The notes beneath the pieces are model-generated. The model was not told where the DNA came from. It was given only the letters and a program-made list of their open reading frames with translations, and did not search any database. The position numbers and the translations under genes were made by a program. A DNA stretch of 64,000 bases from contig NZ_CP051461.1 of NCBI RefSeq assembly GCF_012584515.1, positions 790,001 to 854,000 of the forward strand, given 5' to 3'. Shown here piece after piece: positions 19,112 to 29,146 of the stretch; position 1 is the first letter of the stretch, and each line of letters opens with the position of its first letter. Origin of the DNA: Polaromonas vacuolata. GTDB lineage: Bacteria > Pseudomonadota > Gammaproteobacteria > Burkholderiales > Burkholderiaceae_C.

Positions 19112-22024
19112 TCAACCCGTATTTCTCAGCCCCGCTGCGATCCCATTAATGGATATGTGAATGCCGCGCTGAACTCGCTCATCAGCCTGACCATCACGGT
19201 AACGCCGCACCAGTTCGACCTGTAAGTGATGCAGTGGATCGATGTAAGGAAAGCGGTGGCGAATCGAGCGCTGCATGCTGGCGTTGCCGGCTAAGCGCTG
19301 CTTTTCACCGGTGATTTTCTCTAGTGCGTCGACAGTGCTTTGCCACTCGGCTTGAATCATGCCAAAGATGCGTTTGCGCATTCGCGCGTCGCCCACCAAT
19401 TCTGAATAGCGTGAGGCCAAGGCTAAATCACTTTTTGCCAGCACCATGTCAATATTGCTCAGCAAGGTGTTGAAAAAAGGCCATTGCTTATTCATTTTTT
19501 GTAGCAAAGCCAATGCATCTTTGCGCTCAGCTGCGGTTTTTCCTTGTTCGAGAAAATGCGCAATCGCAGAGCCAAAGCCGTACCATCCCGGCAGTGTGAG
19601 CCGGCATTGACCCCAACTAAAGCCCCAGGGAATAGCGCGCAAATCTTCGATTTTTTGCGTTGCTTTGCGGGAGGCTGGACGCGAGCCTATGTTGAGCTCG
19701 GCAATTTCGCGAATCGGTGTGGCGCTAAAAAAGTAGTCGGTAAAGCCCGGCGTTTCAAACACCAGTGCGCGGTAGGCGGCCATGCTGGACTTTGATAACT
19801 TATCGGCGGCTTGTAAAAAGTCTGGACTTGCGGGTTTGGTCGGTTGCAGTAGCGTCGCCTCCAGTACAGCGGCGACAAGTGTTTCTAAATTGCGTCTGCC
19901 GATTTCTGGGTTTGCGTATTTCGAGCCAATCACTTCGCCTTGCTCGGTCAAGCGTATCTGGCCGCGCACTGTGCCTGGCGGCTGCGCCAGTATGGCTTGG
20001 TAGCTAGGGCCACCGCCGCGCCCGACAGTGCCGCCGCGGCCATGAAACATGCGCAGTTGAATTTTGTACGAGGCTGCTAGCTGATCAAACAATTCGACCA
20101 AAGCAATCTCGGCGCGGTATAGCTCCCAGTTGCTGGTGAAAATGCCGCCGTCTTTGTTGCTGTCTGAGTAGCCCAGCATGATGTCTTGTTCGCTGCCGCT
20201 GTTTTGAATCATTCGCGCAATGCCGGGCAGCGCGTAGTACTCGCGCATGATGGGCGCTGCGTTGCGAAGGTCTTCTATGGTCTCAAACAAAGGGACGACG
20301 ATAAGATCATTGCGCGCTTTGCTGGTTAGACTGTTATCAAGAATGCCCTGCATCAAGCCGACTTCTTTTTGCAGTAACAACACTTCTAACAAGTCGCTCA
20401 CGGTCTCGGTGTGACTGATGATGTAGTGGCGTATGGCCTCTTTGCCATAGCGCTTTCGGGCTTCTAGCGCGGCTTGAAAAATAGCCAATTCACTTTGCGT
20501 GTGCGCCGAATATTCAGCACCTGTCACGCGCAGGCTTCTCGCATCATTGAGCAGGCCTAGCAGCAGTTTGCGCTTGGCCGCTTCATTCAGTGCGCTGTAG
20601 TTTTGCTCCAAGCGTGCGCTGGCCAGAAGTTCGGCAATCACTTCTTCGTGCTTGTCTGAGCTTTGGCGCAAGTCGACGGTGGCCAAATGAAAACCGAATA
20701 CATCAACCGCACGTATCAGCGGCTTAAGGCGCTGAGCTGCCAGTGCTTGACCGTGGTTGGCTGCTAGCGAGGCTTCAATAGTGCGCAAGTCGGCGAGAAA
20801 TTCTTCTGCTTTTGCATAAGGGTTTTGCGGTGCGATGGCATGCCGCGCAGCTTCCCGGCCAGTCAAGTCCTTGAGCGTCGCGGCCAGCCGTGCGTAGACC
20901 CCAGTCAGAGCGCGGCGATAGGGTTCATCTTGGCGGTGTGCGTTGGTGTCCGGCGAGCGTTCGGCTAAGCGCTGCATCTCTGGGCTGATTCGGGTAAGCA
21001 TGGCTGACAGTGAGAGTTCTGCACCTAGAAAATGCACCTCGGTTAAATAGTGGCGCAGCGCGACATCGGCTTGACGGCTGAGTGCGTGGTTGAGTGTTTC
21101 TGCGCTGACGTTTGGGTTGCCATCTCGGTCGCCGCCTATCCACTGGCCCATGCGCAAAAAGCTGTGCACATGTTCTTTGCCCAACTCGGTTTCTAAGCTG
21201 GCGTAAAGCTTGGGGATTTCGCGTAAAAAAGTCGATTCGTAATACGTCAGCGAGTTCTCAATCTCGTCTGCTACGGTGAGTTTGGTAAAACGCAGCAGCC
21301 GGGTTTGCCACAACTGCATTACACGGGCACGCAACTGGGCCTCGTTGGCCGCGAGTTCGCGTGGAGTTAGTGCGTCTTTTGCAGCTTGTGCCGGGCTAAC
21401 AGCCAGCACGGCCAGCCCGAGTGCTTTGATGCTGTCGCGTGCGGTCAGCAATTGGGCGATAAAGCGCTCGGCGTCCAATATGCTTTTGCGTTGTACCTCA
21501 GTCGGATGGGCGGTGAGTACTGGCGAGACAAAACTTTGTGCCAAGGTGGCGGCAATGGTTTTGCTCGATATACCCGACCAGCGCAGCCTAGCTAAGGCCA
21601 CTTCAAGACTGCCTTCGCGGCTTTCACCGGCGCGTTCATGGATGGCGCGGCGGCGATTCTGGTGCCGGTCTTCAGCCAGATTGGCCAGATGACTAAAGTA
21701 GGTGAAGGCTCGAATCACGCTGACAGTCTGGTCGCCGGATAGGCTTTTCAGTAGTTTTTTCAGGATTTTGTCGGTCTGAGGATCGGCGTCGCGTCTAAAG
21801 GCCACTGACAGCGTACGTACTTGTTCGATTAACTCGTAAGCGGCCACGCCTTCTTGTTCGCGGATTACATCACCTAGCAGTCGGCCCAATAGACGTATGT
21901 CCTCAACCAATGGGCGCTCGTTAGCGCGGGTGCGGGCATTGCTGCTGGTGATGTTGCCAGCGACTTTTTTCGCCTTGACAGATTTGACGGATTGCTCGTG
22001 GCTAGTGTTGGCGCGTGAAGGCAT
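19112..22024 (-). CDS. ppc: Phosphoenolpyruvate carboxylase
   Basis: Anaplerotic enzyme that fixes bicarbonate onto PEP to give oxaloacetate. The 970-residue protein carries the catalytic His173 in [13 protein letters not shown], the [10 protein letters not shown] lysine motif, the [14 protein letters not shown] loop, and the C-terminal NTG ending typical of PpcA-type bacterial enzymes. The first 40 residues are a Lys/Ser/Asn-rich extension before the family domain. The ATG at 22024 is preferred; a TTG seven codons upstream is in frame. It is divergent from hemC, with 178 bases between the start codons, a gene arrangement common in Comamonadaceae. Confidence 0.97.
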   Translation of the reverse strand: MPSRANTSHEQSVKSVKAKKVAGNITSSNARTRANERPLVEDIRLLGRLLGDVIREQEGVAAYELIEQVRTLSVAFRRDADPQTDKILKKLLKSLSGDQTVSVIRAFTYFSHLANLAEDRHQNRRRAIHERAGESREGSLEVALARLRWSGISSKTIAATLAQSFVSPVLTAHPTEVQRKSILDAERFIAQLLTARDSIKALGLAVLAVSPAQAAKDALTPRELAANEAQLRARVMQLWQTRLLRFTKLTVADEIENSLTYYESTFLREIPKLYASLETELGKEHVHSFLRMGQWIGGDRDGNPNVSAETLNHALSRQADVALRHYLTEVHFLGAELSLSAMLTRISPEMQRLAERSPDTNAHRQDEPYRRALTGVYARLAATLKDLTGREAARHAIAPQNPYAKAEEFLADLRTIEASLAANHGQALAAQRLKPLIRAVDVFGFHLATVDLRQSSDKHEEVIAELLASARLEQNYSALNEAAKRKLLLGLLNDARSLRVTGAEYSAHTQSELAIFQAALEARKRYGKEAIRHYIISHTETVSDLLEVLLLQKEVGLMQGILDNSLTSKARNDLIVVPLFETIEDLRNAAPIMREYYALPGIARMIQNSGSEQDIMLGYSDSNKDGGIFTSNWELYRAEIALVELFDQLAASYKIQLRMFHGRGGTVGRGGGPSYQAILAQPPGTVRGQIRLTEQGEVIGSKYANPEIGRRNLETLVAAVLEATLLQPTKPASPDFLQAADKLSKSSMAAYRALVFETPGFTDYFFSATPIREIAELNIGSRPASRKATQKIEDLRAIPWGFSWGQCRLTLPGWYGFGSAIAHFLEQGKTAAERKDALALLQKMNKQWPFFNTLLSNIDMVLAKSDLALASRYSELVGDARMRKRIFGMIQAEWQSTVDALEKITGEKQRLAGNASMQRSIRHRFPYIDPLHHLQVELVRRYRDGQADERVQRGIHISINGIAAGLRNTG

Positions 22025-22202
22025 CTTGGCTTTCTTAAGAGTCAAAGTTCAGGACAAAGTACGGATCAAACTATGTGTTTATCGCCATGCTAGCATCGAC
22101 CAAACCTCATTTATGCAGCACTCGAGCTGCATTTTCCTATTCTCGGTGCCGACAGCACCCCAGCGCATTGACACCTATGCGCCTGAAATAAGCACAACAC
22201 TC

Positions 22203-23168
22203 ATGGTCAAAAAAGTAATCATCGCTACCCGCGAAAGCCGCTTAGCTTTATGGCAAGCCGAGCATGTCAAAGCCTTGTTAGAAGCCCGTATGGGCTGGCA
22301 GGTCGAGCTCTTGGGCATGACCACCATGGGCGATCAAATACAAGACAGATCGCTGAGCAAGGTTGGTGGCAAAGGCTTGTTTGTTAAGGAGCTTGAGGTT
22401 GCTATTGAAGAGGGTAGGGCTGATATGGCCGTGCACTCGCTCAAAGATGTGCCCATGGATTTACCCGATGGCTTCGCGCTGGCCTGTGTGCTTGAACGAG
22501 GCGATCCGCACGATGCTTTTGTGTCCAATAATTTCGATTCGCTGGCCGCGCTGCCTTTGGGCGCGGTAGTCGGCACGTCTAGTTTGCGCCGGTTAGTGCT
22601 GCTCAAAGCGATACGCCCAGACTTGCTGGTTAAGCCACTGCGCGGCAATCTCGATACTCGACTGCGCAAGCTTGATGAGGGCCAATACGACGCCATTGTT
22701 TTGGCCGCTGCCGGCTTGCAGCGCTTAGGCATGCAAGCGCGAATTAAAAGCATTTTTAGCAGCCAAGACATGCTGCCCGCAGCTGGTCAGGGTGCTTTAG
22801 GCATCGAGGTTGCTGCTAGCCGAAGTGATTTGATTCAAGACCTCGCCACGCTGGCTGATATGCCGACTTGGCTGGCGGTCACAGCCGAGCGTACGGTCTC
22901 GCGCGCCATGGGCGGGAGTTGCTCTATGCCTTTGGCAGCTTTCACCACTGGCAATGCCGCTGAAGGACTGCTGCTGCGCGCCGCCTGGGGCGATCCGGCC
23001 AGCGATCAGCTTGCATCGACGCCACTCAAACCCATGGTTTATGCGAGTGATACCGCGTCAGTTTCAAACTTTGCCCAGGCCGAGGCTTTGGGCGACAAGG
23101 TCGCTAGCGCACTGCGCGCCGGTGGTGCTGTCTGGACTAACAATGCGGGACTGGTCCAAGGCCAATGA
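22203..23168 (+). CDS. hemC: Porphobilinogen deaminase (hydroxymethylbilane synthase)
   Basis: Polymerises four porphobilinogen units to hydroxymethylbilane in heme synthesis. The 321-residue protein shows catalytic Asp82 ([10 protein letters not shown]), the Arg-rich cofactor loop [21 protein letters not shown], and Cys240 in GGSCSMPL, which carries the dipyrromethane primer. I use the ATG at 22203 because it gives the family start [18 protein letters not shown]; a longer open frame reaching back to 21897 runs through the divergent ppc start region and is not conserved. It overlaps hemD by four bases (ATGA), so the two are coupled. Confidence 0.97.
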   Translation: MVKKVIIATRESRLALWQAEHVKALLEARMGWQVELLGMTTMGDQIQDRSLSKVGGKGLFVKELEVAIEEGRADMAVHSLKDVPMDLPDGFALACVLERGDPHDAFVSNNFDSLAALPLGAVVGTSSLRRLVLLKAIRPDLLVKPLRGNLDTRLRKLDEGQYDAIVLAAAGLQRLGMQARIKSIFSSQDMLPAAGQGALGIEVAASRSDLIQDLATLADMPTWLAVTAERTVSRAMGGSCSMPLAAFTTGNAAEGLLLRAAWGDPASDQLASTPLKPMVYASDTASVSNFAQAEALGDKVASALRAGGAVWTNNAGLVQGQ

Positions 23169-24001
23169 ACGCAAGGTCAGCGCCCAAGGTCTTGGTGACA
23201 AGGCCTGCGCATGATGCGGTTAGCTGGGTTAGCGCGCTACAGCAGGCCGGCTTCGTCGCCGAGGCTTTGCCGTTGATCTCTATTGCTGCGCTTAGCGGCG
23301 CTGAGCATGATCTAGCGTTGCAGCAGGCGTGGGCTAATTTGGCGGATTACTCGGCCTGCATGTTTGTCAGCGGTAACGCTGTAGAGGCTTTTTTTCGGCC
23401 TCAAAACGCAACCCGTCCCATGCTCCCGCCAAAGCTTCGCTTTATGGCGCCTGGCCCGGGCACCGTCGCTGCTTTGCTGGCCGCTGGTGTTGCGCTTTCG
23501 CAGATAGATGCGCCGCCAGAGGATGCTGCGCAGTTCGATTCCGAGTCTTTATGGCGCGTGGTTGGCAAGCGCAACTGGCAAGGCTTGCGCGTCTTGCTGC
23601 TGCGCGGCGTAACTGTTGCTGCTCACTCAGATTCAAACCAAGCCGCGCCAGGGCGCGACTGGTTGGTGCGGCAGTTGCTTGACGTGGGTGCTAGCGTTGA
23701 TCAGTTGCTGGTGTATGCGCGCCGAGCGCCAGTTCTCAACGCGCTAGAACTCCAACGTGTGCGCATTGCTGCGCAAGATGGTTCTGTATGGCTCATGAGT
23801 AGCTCTGAGGCTTTGGCTAATTTGCTGGCGCTTGACGGCTTGCAAGACCTCAATTGGCAAGGCGCAAGGGCGATAGCCACGCATGAACGGATTGCTGCGG
23901 CGTTGCGCGCAGCCGGCTGGGGTGTTGTTGTGGCGTCACGTCCGGCACTCATTGACATTGTTGATGCGCTGGGCTGGCTAGAATCACCTCCTAATGAGTG
24001 A
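23165..24001 (+). CDS. hemD: Uroporphyrinogen-III synthase
   Basis: Closes hydroxymethylbilane with inversion of ring D to give uroporphyrinogen III. The family is poorly conserved, but the 278-residue length, the N-terminal [22 protein letters not shown] strand-helix, [11 protein letters not shown], and [12 protein letters not shown] with [15 protein letters not shown] are typical. It follows hemC with a four-base overlap and itself overlaps hemX by eight bases, so hemC, hemD and hemX should be translated together. Confidence 0.93.
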   Translation: MNARSAPKVLVTRPAHDAVSWVSALQQAGFVAEALPLISIAALSGAEHDLALQQAWANLADYSACMFVSGNAVEAFFRPQNATRPMLPPKLRFMAPGPGTVAALLAAGVALSQIDAPPEDAAQFDSESLWRVVGKRNWQGLRVLLLRGVTVAAHSDSNQAAPGRDWLVRQLLDVGASVDQLLVYARRAPVLNALELQRVRIAAQDGSVWLMSSSEALANLLALDGLQDLNWQGARAIATHERIAAALRAAGWGVVVASRPALIDIVDALGWLESPPNE

Positions 24002-25127
24002 AAGCAAACCAGCCCCTAATTCCCAGATCGAGCTTGATGAAAAAGCCCGCTTAGCTACGCCAGTGATAGAGGCGGATATTCCGTTTTGGCGCTTATCGCG
24101 GTTTTGGCTGCTGCTCATGTTGGCACTTGCCGCTGCTGGGTTGATTGCCAGCATATTGCTGTGGCAAAAGCTCTACAGCATCCAAGAGGAGTTGGCACGC
24201 CGCAGCCTAGACTCTGGTACGCAGTCGATAGAGGCGCGCGCTTTGGCGCGTCAGGCGCAAGACAGTAGCCGTGAGTTGGCCGTCAGGCTTGGTTTGCTGG
24301 AGACGCGAATAGGCGAGGTCAGCTTGCAACGCAGTCAGCTCGAAGAATTGATGCAAAGTTTGTCCCGCTCGCGTGATGAAAATCTGGTGATAGACATAGA
24401 GTCCACCATACGCTTGGCGCAGCAGCAGTCTCAACTCACCGGTAGCTCTGAGCCCCTGATTGCAGCGCTAACCAGTGCAAGCCAGCGCTTGGCGCGCGCT
24501 GCCCAGCCGCGCTTATACCCTTTGCAGCGTGCTGTGGCTAAGGACACCGAGCGGATTAAATCAGCCAGTCTTACCGACGTGCCGGCGCTCATGCTCAAAC
24601 TCGATGAATTGGTTCGCTTGGCCGACGACTTGTCTATGGCCAATGCGATGCGCGCCTCAGTCTCTAGCCGTCCTCAAACGGCGACCGCTGAGTCTGCTCC
24701 GCTTAGCGCCGCTTCGACTTCAGGAATAACCGGTCTGGCTTTCTTTGACAAAATGACTTTGCCGGTTTGGGTTGGCGGAGCGCTGACTAGTTTGCGCGAT
24801 AGTGTGGGTCAATTGTTGCGTTTGAGCCGCATAGACCAACCAGAAGGTGTGTTGCTCTCGCCAGAACAGTCTTTTTTCCTGCGTGAGAACTTCAAACTCA
24901 AACTTCTTAACGCCCGGCTAGCACTGCTTTCGCGTCAAACCGACGGCGCTCGGGGTGACTTGCAAAATGCATCGGCGTGGTTGAATAAATATTTTGACCC
25001 TAACTCGCGCAAGACCCAATTGGCCGCGCAAATGCTGCAGCAAGCGCAGGCTCAGCTCAAGACCAGCGACTTGCCACGTCTCGATGACACCATGACTGCT
25101 CTGGCCACGGCCACGGCAGGCCACTAA
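23994..25127 (+). CDS. hemX: HemX family membrane protein (uroporphyrinogen-III C-methyltransferase-like annotation)
   Basis: Protein of 377 residues with a short cytoplasmic N terminus, one TM helix (about residues 32-55, LLMLALAAAGLIASILLW) and a long periplasmic, coiled-coil-rich region (LEELMQSLSRSRDENLVIDIESTIRLAQQQSQ). HemX is often labelled a uroporphyrinogen methyltransferase, but it lacks the SAM-methylase fold and its function is unknown; conservation next to hemD and hemY ties it to tetrapyrrole synthesis. It overlaps hemD by eight bases and is followed after 18 bases by hemY. Confidence 0.9.
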   Translation: MSESKPAPNSQIELDEKARLATPVIEADIPFWRLSRFWLLLMLALAAAGLIASILLWQKLYSIQEELARRSLDSGTQSIEARALARQAQDSSRELAVRLGLLETRIGEVSLQRSQLEELMQSLSRSRDENLVIDIESTIRLAQQQSQLTGSSEPLIAALTSASQRLARAAQPRLYPLQRAVAKDTERIKSASLTDVPALMLKLDELVRLADDLSMANAMRASVSSRPQTATAESAPLSAASTSGITGLAFFDKMTLPVWVGGALTSLRDSVGQLLRLSRIDQPEGVLLSPEQSFFLRENFKLKLLNARLALLSRQTDGARGDLQNASAWLNKYFDPNSRKTQLAAQMLQQAQAQLKTSDLPRLDDTMTALATATAGH

Positions 25128-25145
25128 GTAAAGGTCGAGAAAAAG

Positions 25146-26444
25146 ATGCGCGCTGCATTCTGGTTATTGGCTTTGTTCGCTGTGGCGACTGCTTCTGCTT
25201 TGTTCGCTGGTAACAACCAAGCGATGGTTACGCTGTTCTGGCCACCTCACCGTATAGATATTTCTTTTAATTTTGCGGTGCTTCTGCTGGTCAGTCTATT
25301 TTTATTGCTTTACGTCGCCATTCGTGCAATGTCGGCAGTTGTGTCGCTGCCGACCGAAGCTAGACGCTGGCGTGCGCAGCAAAAAGAGCGCGCCATGTAT
25401 GGCGAGCTAATGGATGCGCTGGCGCATTTACTAGCTGGGCGCTATATACGCGCGGCTAAGTCGGCTAAAAACGCGTTGGCACAAGAAAGTGGCCTGATGT
25501 ATTTGGTCGACCATGGCGACTTGATCGGGCCAGCCATAGGCCACAAGCTTGGCCGCTCCAATCAGCTGCGCGCTCTGGCTCATTTGCTGCTCGCTGAGAG
25601 CGCCCAATCGCTGCAAAACAGTGCTCTGCGCGATCAACATTTGAGCTTGGCACTCAGCAGCTCTGCGCCGCGCAATGCGCAAGATGTGCGCGAAGGTGTG
25701 CAGTTACGCGCCGCCCGTTGGGCGCTGGATGACCAAGATGCTGACGCGGCCCTGGACATGTTGTCCCAGTTGCCGCAGGGCGTGGCCAGGCGCACCTTAT
25801 CGCTGCGCCTGAAGTTGCGCGCAGCACGCCTAGCCAGGCAAACCGCGCAGGCGCTAGAGACGGCGCGTCTACTGTCTAAACACCGGGCTTTTTCTGCGGC
25901 TGCAGCGCAAAGTTTGGTGCGCGGTTTAGCGCTTGAATTGCTTAACGAGGCACACGACCCAGCACAACTCAAGCAAGCTTGGGCAAGCCTTGATGACAGC
26001 GAGCGCGCCATGCCTGAGCTGGCCGTTCATGCCGCGCTGCGCCTGATGGCACTGCACGGCGATGCCCGTACAGCACTGGTTTGGCTGCTGCAAATTTGGG
26101 ATAGGCTGGTGCAACCGCGCTCGGCGATCAGTGAAGTCGTTCGTGTCAAGGCCATCACCGTGTTGGAGCAATGCTTTGAATCTCTGGATGCAGCCTGGCT
26201 TGCGCGCATAGAGTCGGCACAACGTGCGCTGCCTAATGATGGCAATCTTCAGTATCTGGCTGGCATGACTTTTCTCAGTCGCCAGCTCTGGGGTAAGGCG
26301 AAACAGTTGCTTCAACAGTCAAGCTCGAACCTGCAAGATAAAGGTTTGCAGCGCAAAGCTTGGCTCGCCCTCGCCACTTTGGCAGAGCAGCGGGAAGACT
26401 TGGCGGCGGCGGCTGAGGCTTACAAACGGGCGGCGCTGATTTAA
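25146..26444 (+). CDS. hemY: HemY family protein (heme biosynthesis-associated TPR protein)
   Basis: Inner membrane protein of 432 residues: two N-terminal TM helices (about 1-20 and 40-62) carry the HemY_N region with MVTLFWPPHRIDISFN, followed by a periplasm- or cytoplasm-facing alpha-helical TPR-like domain rich in Ala and Leu that ends with a repeat LAAAAEAYKRAAL. In E. coli, hemX and hemY form one operon with hemC and hemD. The precise role of HemY in late heme synthesis is not known. This gene converges on the ABC-2 permease gene with a gap of 39 bases. Confidence 0.9.
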   Translation: MRAAFWLLALFAVATASALFAGNNQAMVTLFWPPHRIDISFNFAVLLLVSLFLLLYVAIRAMSAVVSLPTEARRWRAQQKERAMYGELMDALAHLLAGRYIRAAKSAKNALAQESGLMYLVDHGDLIGPAIGHKLGRSNQLRALAHLLLAESAQSLQNSALRDQHLSLALSSSAPRNAQDVREGVQLRAARWALDDQDADAALDMLSQLPQGVARRTLSLRLKLRAARLARQTAQALETARLLSKHRAFSAAAAQSLVRGLALELLNEAHDPAQLKQAWASLDDSERAMPELAVHAALRLMALHGDARTALVWLLQIWDRLVQPRSAISEVVRVKAITVLEQCFESLDAAWLARIESAQRALPNDGNLQYLAGMTFLSRQLWGKAKQLLQQSSSNLQDKGLQRKAWLALATLAEQREDLAAAAEAYKRAALI

Positions 26445-26483
26445 TAGCTGGCTACTTTTCACACCGTCAAACGGCCGTATTTT

Positions 26484-27818
26484 TTAAACATTCACTCGTG
26501 TGAAAGCCCAGCGGTCGCGGATTCGTCGGCTGGCTAGTGACCATGCAATGACTACCTGAAGTAGGGCTGTGAGCGACTGCATAGTTTTGCCTTCAGCGTA
26601 CAGGGGTAGAACCAGGCCCGCAGCAAACTCCGCGCCTAGTGCGTGCAGTGCTCCAGGCAGCACCAAGTTTAGTATCACTAGGTAGACTAATAGTGAGCCA
26701 ACTAAGCGTCGCGGCTTGGCTGCTGCAGCGAAGAACATGAATATACCGGCGTCGCGCACTAGCAAGAGCACTACTGGCAGAGGTTCGAGTATAAATTTCG
26801 GCAGAAATGTAGACATCTCACCAATGGGGCGCAATGCAATCAAGATCAAGGCGCAAAAAAGAGCACAAGCGACACTGACGGGCCAACACGGTAGTTCCTC
26901 CGCAGCACGTCGCCATTGCCTAAGTTTGATACGGCACAGTATCCGCCGCACCACTATTGGACCGCTGGGTTCGAAGCACAGCATGAAGTAGCTAAGCACA
27001 ATCGACAACGTCCATACACACCAAGCGACTGTCTGAATATGGGGTAAGCCTGCCGTTTTAAAGCCAGTCCAGTACAGCGCAGCAGTGGCTATAAATCCAA
27101 GTAATACGATGGGCACCGTGCGCACTGTAAGCGCTTGACATAGCGTGCGGTATGCGCCCACTAATGCCCACCCCGCAAAGAAGACAACCGTCGCTAAGAC
27201 AAAGTTGGCGTTATTCATAATCCAACCGTACCAATAAATCGGTGCTTCAAAAGTTGGATTGACGACTAACCGAATCGATCTAAAGCTCAGCATTCCAGAA
27301 GTAATTAGGAGGGCGAAAAAAATGATTAAGGGACTGCTTTTTTTCAGCGGGTCTTGGCGCGTAAGCTGTACAGCTAATGCCAGTGCGCAGGCGTGGGCTG
27401 TGATAGCCAAAAAAACGACAGTCAAAGCAGTTTGGATTGGGTCGGTAAATGGTTTGGCGGGCGCATAAATTAAAAATACCGATAAGCAGAGAAAGCCGCC
27501 ATACCAGGTAAATGCGGTCGCACCCAACAGCTTGCCCCAAGTAATAGTCCAAGGACCCATTGCGGACAAACGCTGCCAATCCCAAGTGCGCTCCGCCAGT
27601 TCGTCACTAAACGCCTTAGCGGCTAACTGCGTGCCCCAGCCAAAACTGATCAGCATAAAGCCGCCTAGCCCAGCCGCGGCTAGGTATTCATTTACCTTGT
27701 TCGGATCTGTCAGCATGCCGACCATCACAAATACCAAGCCAAGCAGCAGCGGCATGAGCAGCATGCGGTGCGGTGTTATCTCAAGCCACAGATTGCGGCG
27801 TAGTTCTGGGTTGTTCAT
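26484..27818 (-). CDS. ABC-2-type transporter permease
   Basis: Membrane component of an ABC exporter, 444 residues, with about ten to twelve hydrophobic segments beginning with MLLMPLLLGLVFVMVGML. A WDWQRLSAMGPWTITWGKLLG segment in the first cytoplasmic loop resembles the coupling region of ABC-2 permeases. Its start overlaps the ATPase stop by four bases, so the pair makes one transporter. What it exports is unknown; no biosynthetic or regulatory gene lies beside it. G+C appears slightly lower than in the hem genes. Confidence 0.82.
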   Translation of the reverse strand: MNNPELRRNLWLEITPHRMLLMPLLLGLVFVMVGMLTDPNKVNEYLAAAGLGGFMLISFGWGTQLAAKAFSDELAERTWDWQRLSAMGPWTITWGKLLGATAFTWYGGFLCLSVFLIYAPAKPFTDPIQTALTVVFLAITAHACALALAVQLTRQDPLKKSSPLIIFFALLITSGMLSFRSIRLVVNPTFEAPIYWYGWIMNNANFVLATVVFFAGWALVGAYRTLCQALTVRTVPIVLLGFIATAALYWTGFKTAGLPHIQTVAWCVWTLSIVLSYFMLCFEPSGPIVVRRILCRIKLRQWRRAAEELPCWPVSVACALFCALILIALRPIGEMSTFLPKFILEPLPVVLLLVRDAGIFMFFAAAAKPRRLVGSLLVYLVILNLVLPGALHALGAEFAAGLVLPLYAEGKTMQSLTALLQVVIAWSLASRRIRDRWAFTRVNV

Positions 27819-28801
27819 TGCTGATCTCCCTTTTGATTTGCCGATTGCATGATGCGTAAATACGATTGGTGTAAATTTTCTTGTTTCGGCTCAAAGGCGC
27901 TAACAGGCAAACCTCCTAGGACTAAGGCGCTGAGCAGTGCTTGGCGCGCGCAAGGCTCGGGTGGCACTAAAAAGAGCGCTTCATGCGCACTTGTCTGAAC
28001 CAGCTCGACGCCGCCAAGCGGCGCAATCAACTGCGCCACTAAGCGGCTCTCTACCGGTTGCGCCCATTGCACGCTAACGTGTATGCGTTCAGCCCTGGCG
28101 CTGTCTGAGTTCAGAGCGCGGTTCTCGACAATGCAGCCTTGGCGAATGACTAGCAGGTGGGTGGAGTATTCATCTAGCTCAGCCAAGATGTGAGAAGACA
28201 CGATCAAGGTCATGCCGGCTGCACGCAGCTGAGAAAACAAGGTGGCCAATTCATGCCTTGCCTCGGGATCTAAACCCGAGGCAGGCTCATCGAGTATGAG
28301 TAGCGCTGGCGTATGGATTAAGGCCTGACCTATCGCTAGGCGCTGGCGCTGGCCGCGGGAGAGTGTTTTACTGATGGTGTCTAGTTTGAGGCTGAGATTG
28401 AGTTGTTGCGCGGTTTGCTCAACCGCGCTGGACACCGCATTTTTTAACAGACCCTGAGACAGTGCGGCATAAGTTAGGCATTGCCTGACGGATAGCGAAT
28501 CGTACAAACCATAAAAGTCAGATAAATAGCCTATGCGCCGGTGGCATTCGCGCGCTTGCTCTCCTACATCAATGCCGTCGACTGATATGTCGCCATCGAA
28601 TGCTTGCTCTAAAGCTGCCATGCAGCGCAGTAGAGTAGATTTTCCAGCCCCGTTGGGGCCAACCAGCGCTGTCACACTGCCACGGGCCACGTTAAAGCTG
28701 AGATTGTTAAGAGCGCGTACGCCTGGGTCCTCGTAACTTAGGTTGCGAATCTGGACGATGTCCGATGCGGCGCTAAAAGGGTAATGGGTAGCAGAAACCA
28801 T
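27815..28801 (-). CDS. ABC transporter ATP-binding protein (ABC-2 exporter type)
   Basis: ATPase of 328 residues. Walker A is GPNGAGKST (48-56), the Q-loop lies in the YLSDFYGLYD region, the signature motif is LSRGQRQRLA, and Walker B is LLILDEPASGLD followed by the H-loop SSHILAELDEY. A C-terminal extension of about 90 residues follows the nucleotide-binding domain, as in many exporters of the CcmA/GldA-like group. The ATG at 28801 gives the usual start. A pair of 10-base direct repeats lies 77-100 bases upstream. Confidence 0.9.
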   Translation of the reverse strand: MVSATHYPFSAASDIVQIRNLSYEDPGVRALNNLSFNVARGSVTALVGPNGAGKSTLLRCMAALEQAFDGDISVDGIDVGEQARECHRRIGYLSDFYGLYDSLSVRQCLTYAALSQGLLKNAVSSAVEQTAQQLNLSLKLDTISKTLSRGQRQRLAIGQALIHTPALLILDEPASGLDPEARHELATLFSQLRAAGMTLIVSSHILAELDEYSTHLLVIRQGCIVENRALNSDSARAERIHVSVQWAQPVESRLVAQLIAPLGGVELVQTSAHEALFLVPPEPCARQALLSALVLGGLPVSAFEPKQENLHQSYLRIMQSANQKGDQQ

Positions 28802-28877
28802 GACAGTACTTTCACTGAGTTCACTTTTTGTGCGCGAATCTTAGTGTCTGTCTGAGCTGGCTGACAAGCGGTTATTC

Positions 28878-28900
28878 GTATTAATGCAGCGTATTAATGC
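28878..28900. repeat. Direct repeat upstream of ABC exporter (possible operator)
   Basis: GTATTAATGC occurs twice with its start points 13 bases apart, 77-100 bases upstream of the ABC ATPase start. Direct repeats spaced like this often bind dimeric regulators, but no regulator gene is adjacent. Confidence 0.4.
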
Positions 28901-29043
28901 GGTATGCCAACTTGAGTCTGCTGGCTATGTTGAGCAACGACTGCAACGTTTTTGTGTGTTCGTTCGCACTAGTAATAGCATTTTTTCTGCTGCTAATTAA
29001 ACCAAGCTGCTTTGACCGAATAGCCGCGCAATTGATTCTCCAT

Positions 29044-29136
29044 TAGCCTGAGTGATTTAATTTTTACCAGCGTAAAAAAACCCGCCGAAACGGTTAAGTT
29101 AGGGCGGGTTTTGTCTGAGCTTAATCGCTCAGGCTA
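29044..29136 (-). terminator. rne terminator inside a larger inverted repeat
   Basis: Inner stem AAAACCCGCC (29077-29086) pairs with GGCGGGTTTT (29103-29112); on the minus strand the hairpin is followed by seven T, a good intrinsic terminator for rne. An outer imperfect stem of about 16 bases (29044-29060 with 29121-29136, core CCTGAG/CTCAGG) encloses it. Confidence 0.8.
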
Positions 29137-29146
29137 GGGCTGCTTT

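Larger units (their letters stand above)
28802..29146. other. Intergenic region between ABC exporter and rne
   Basis: 345 bases with no gene. The left part must hold the ABC operon promoter and contains the direct repeat GTATTAATGC at 28878-28887 and 28891-28900. The right part holds the rne terminator and a larger outer inverted repeat. The rest shows nothing recognisable. Confidence 0.65.

Noticed and set aside
21897..22202. 102-codon N-terminal extension of hemC
   Set aside because: It overlaps the divergent ppc start and is not family-like; the ATG at 22203 gives the conserved HemC N terminus.
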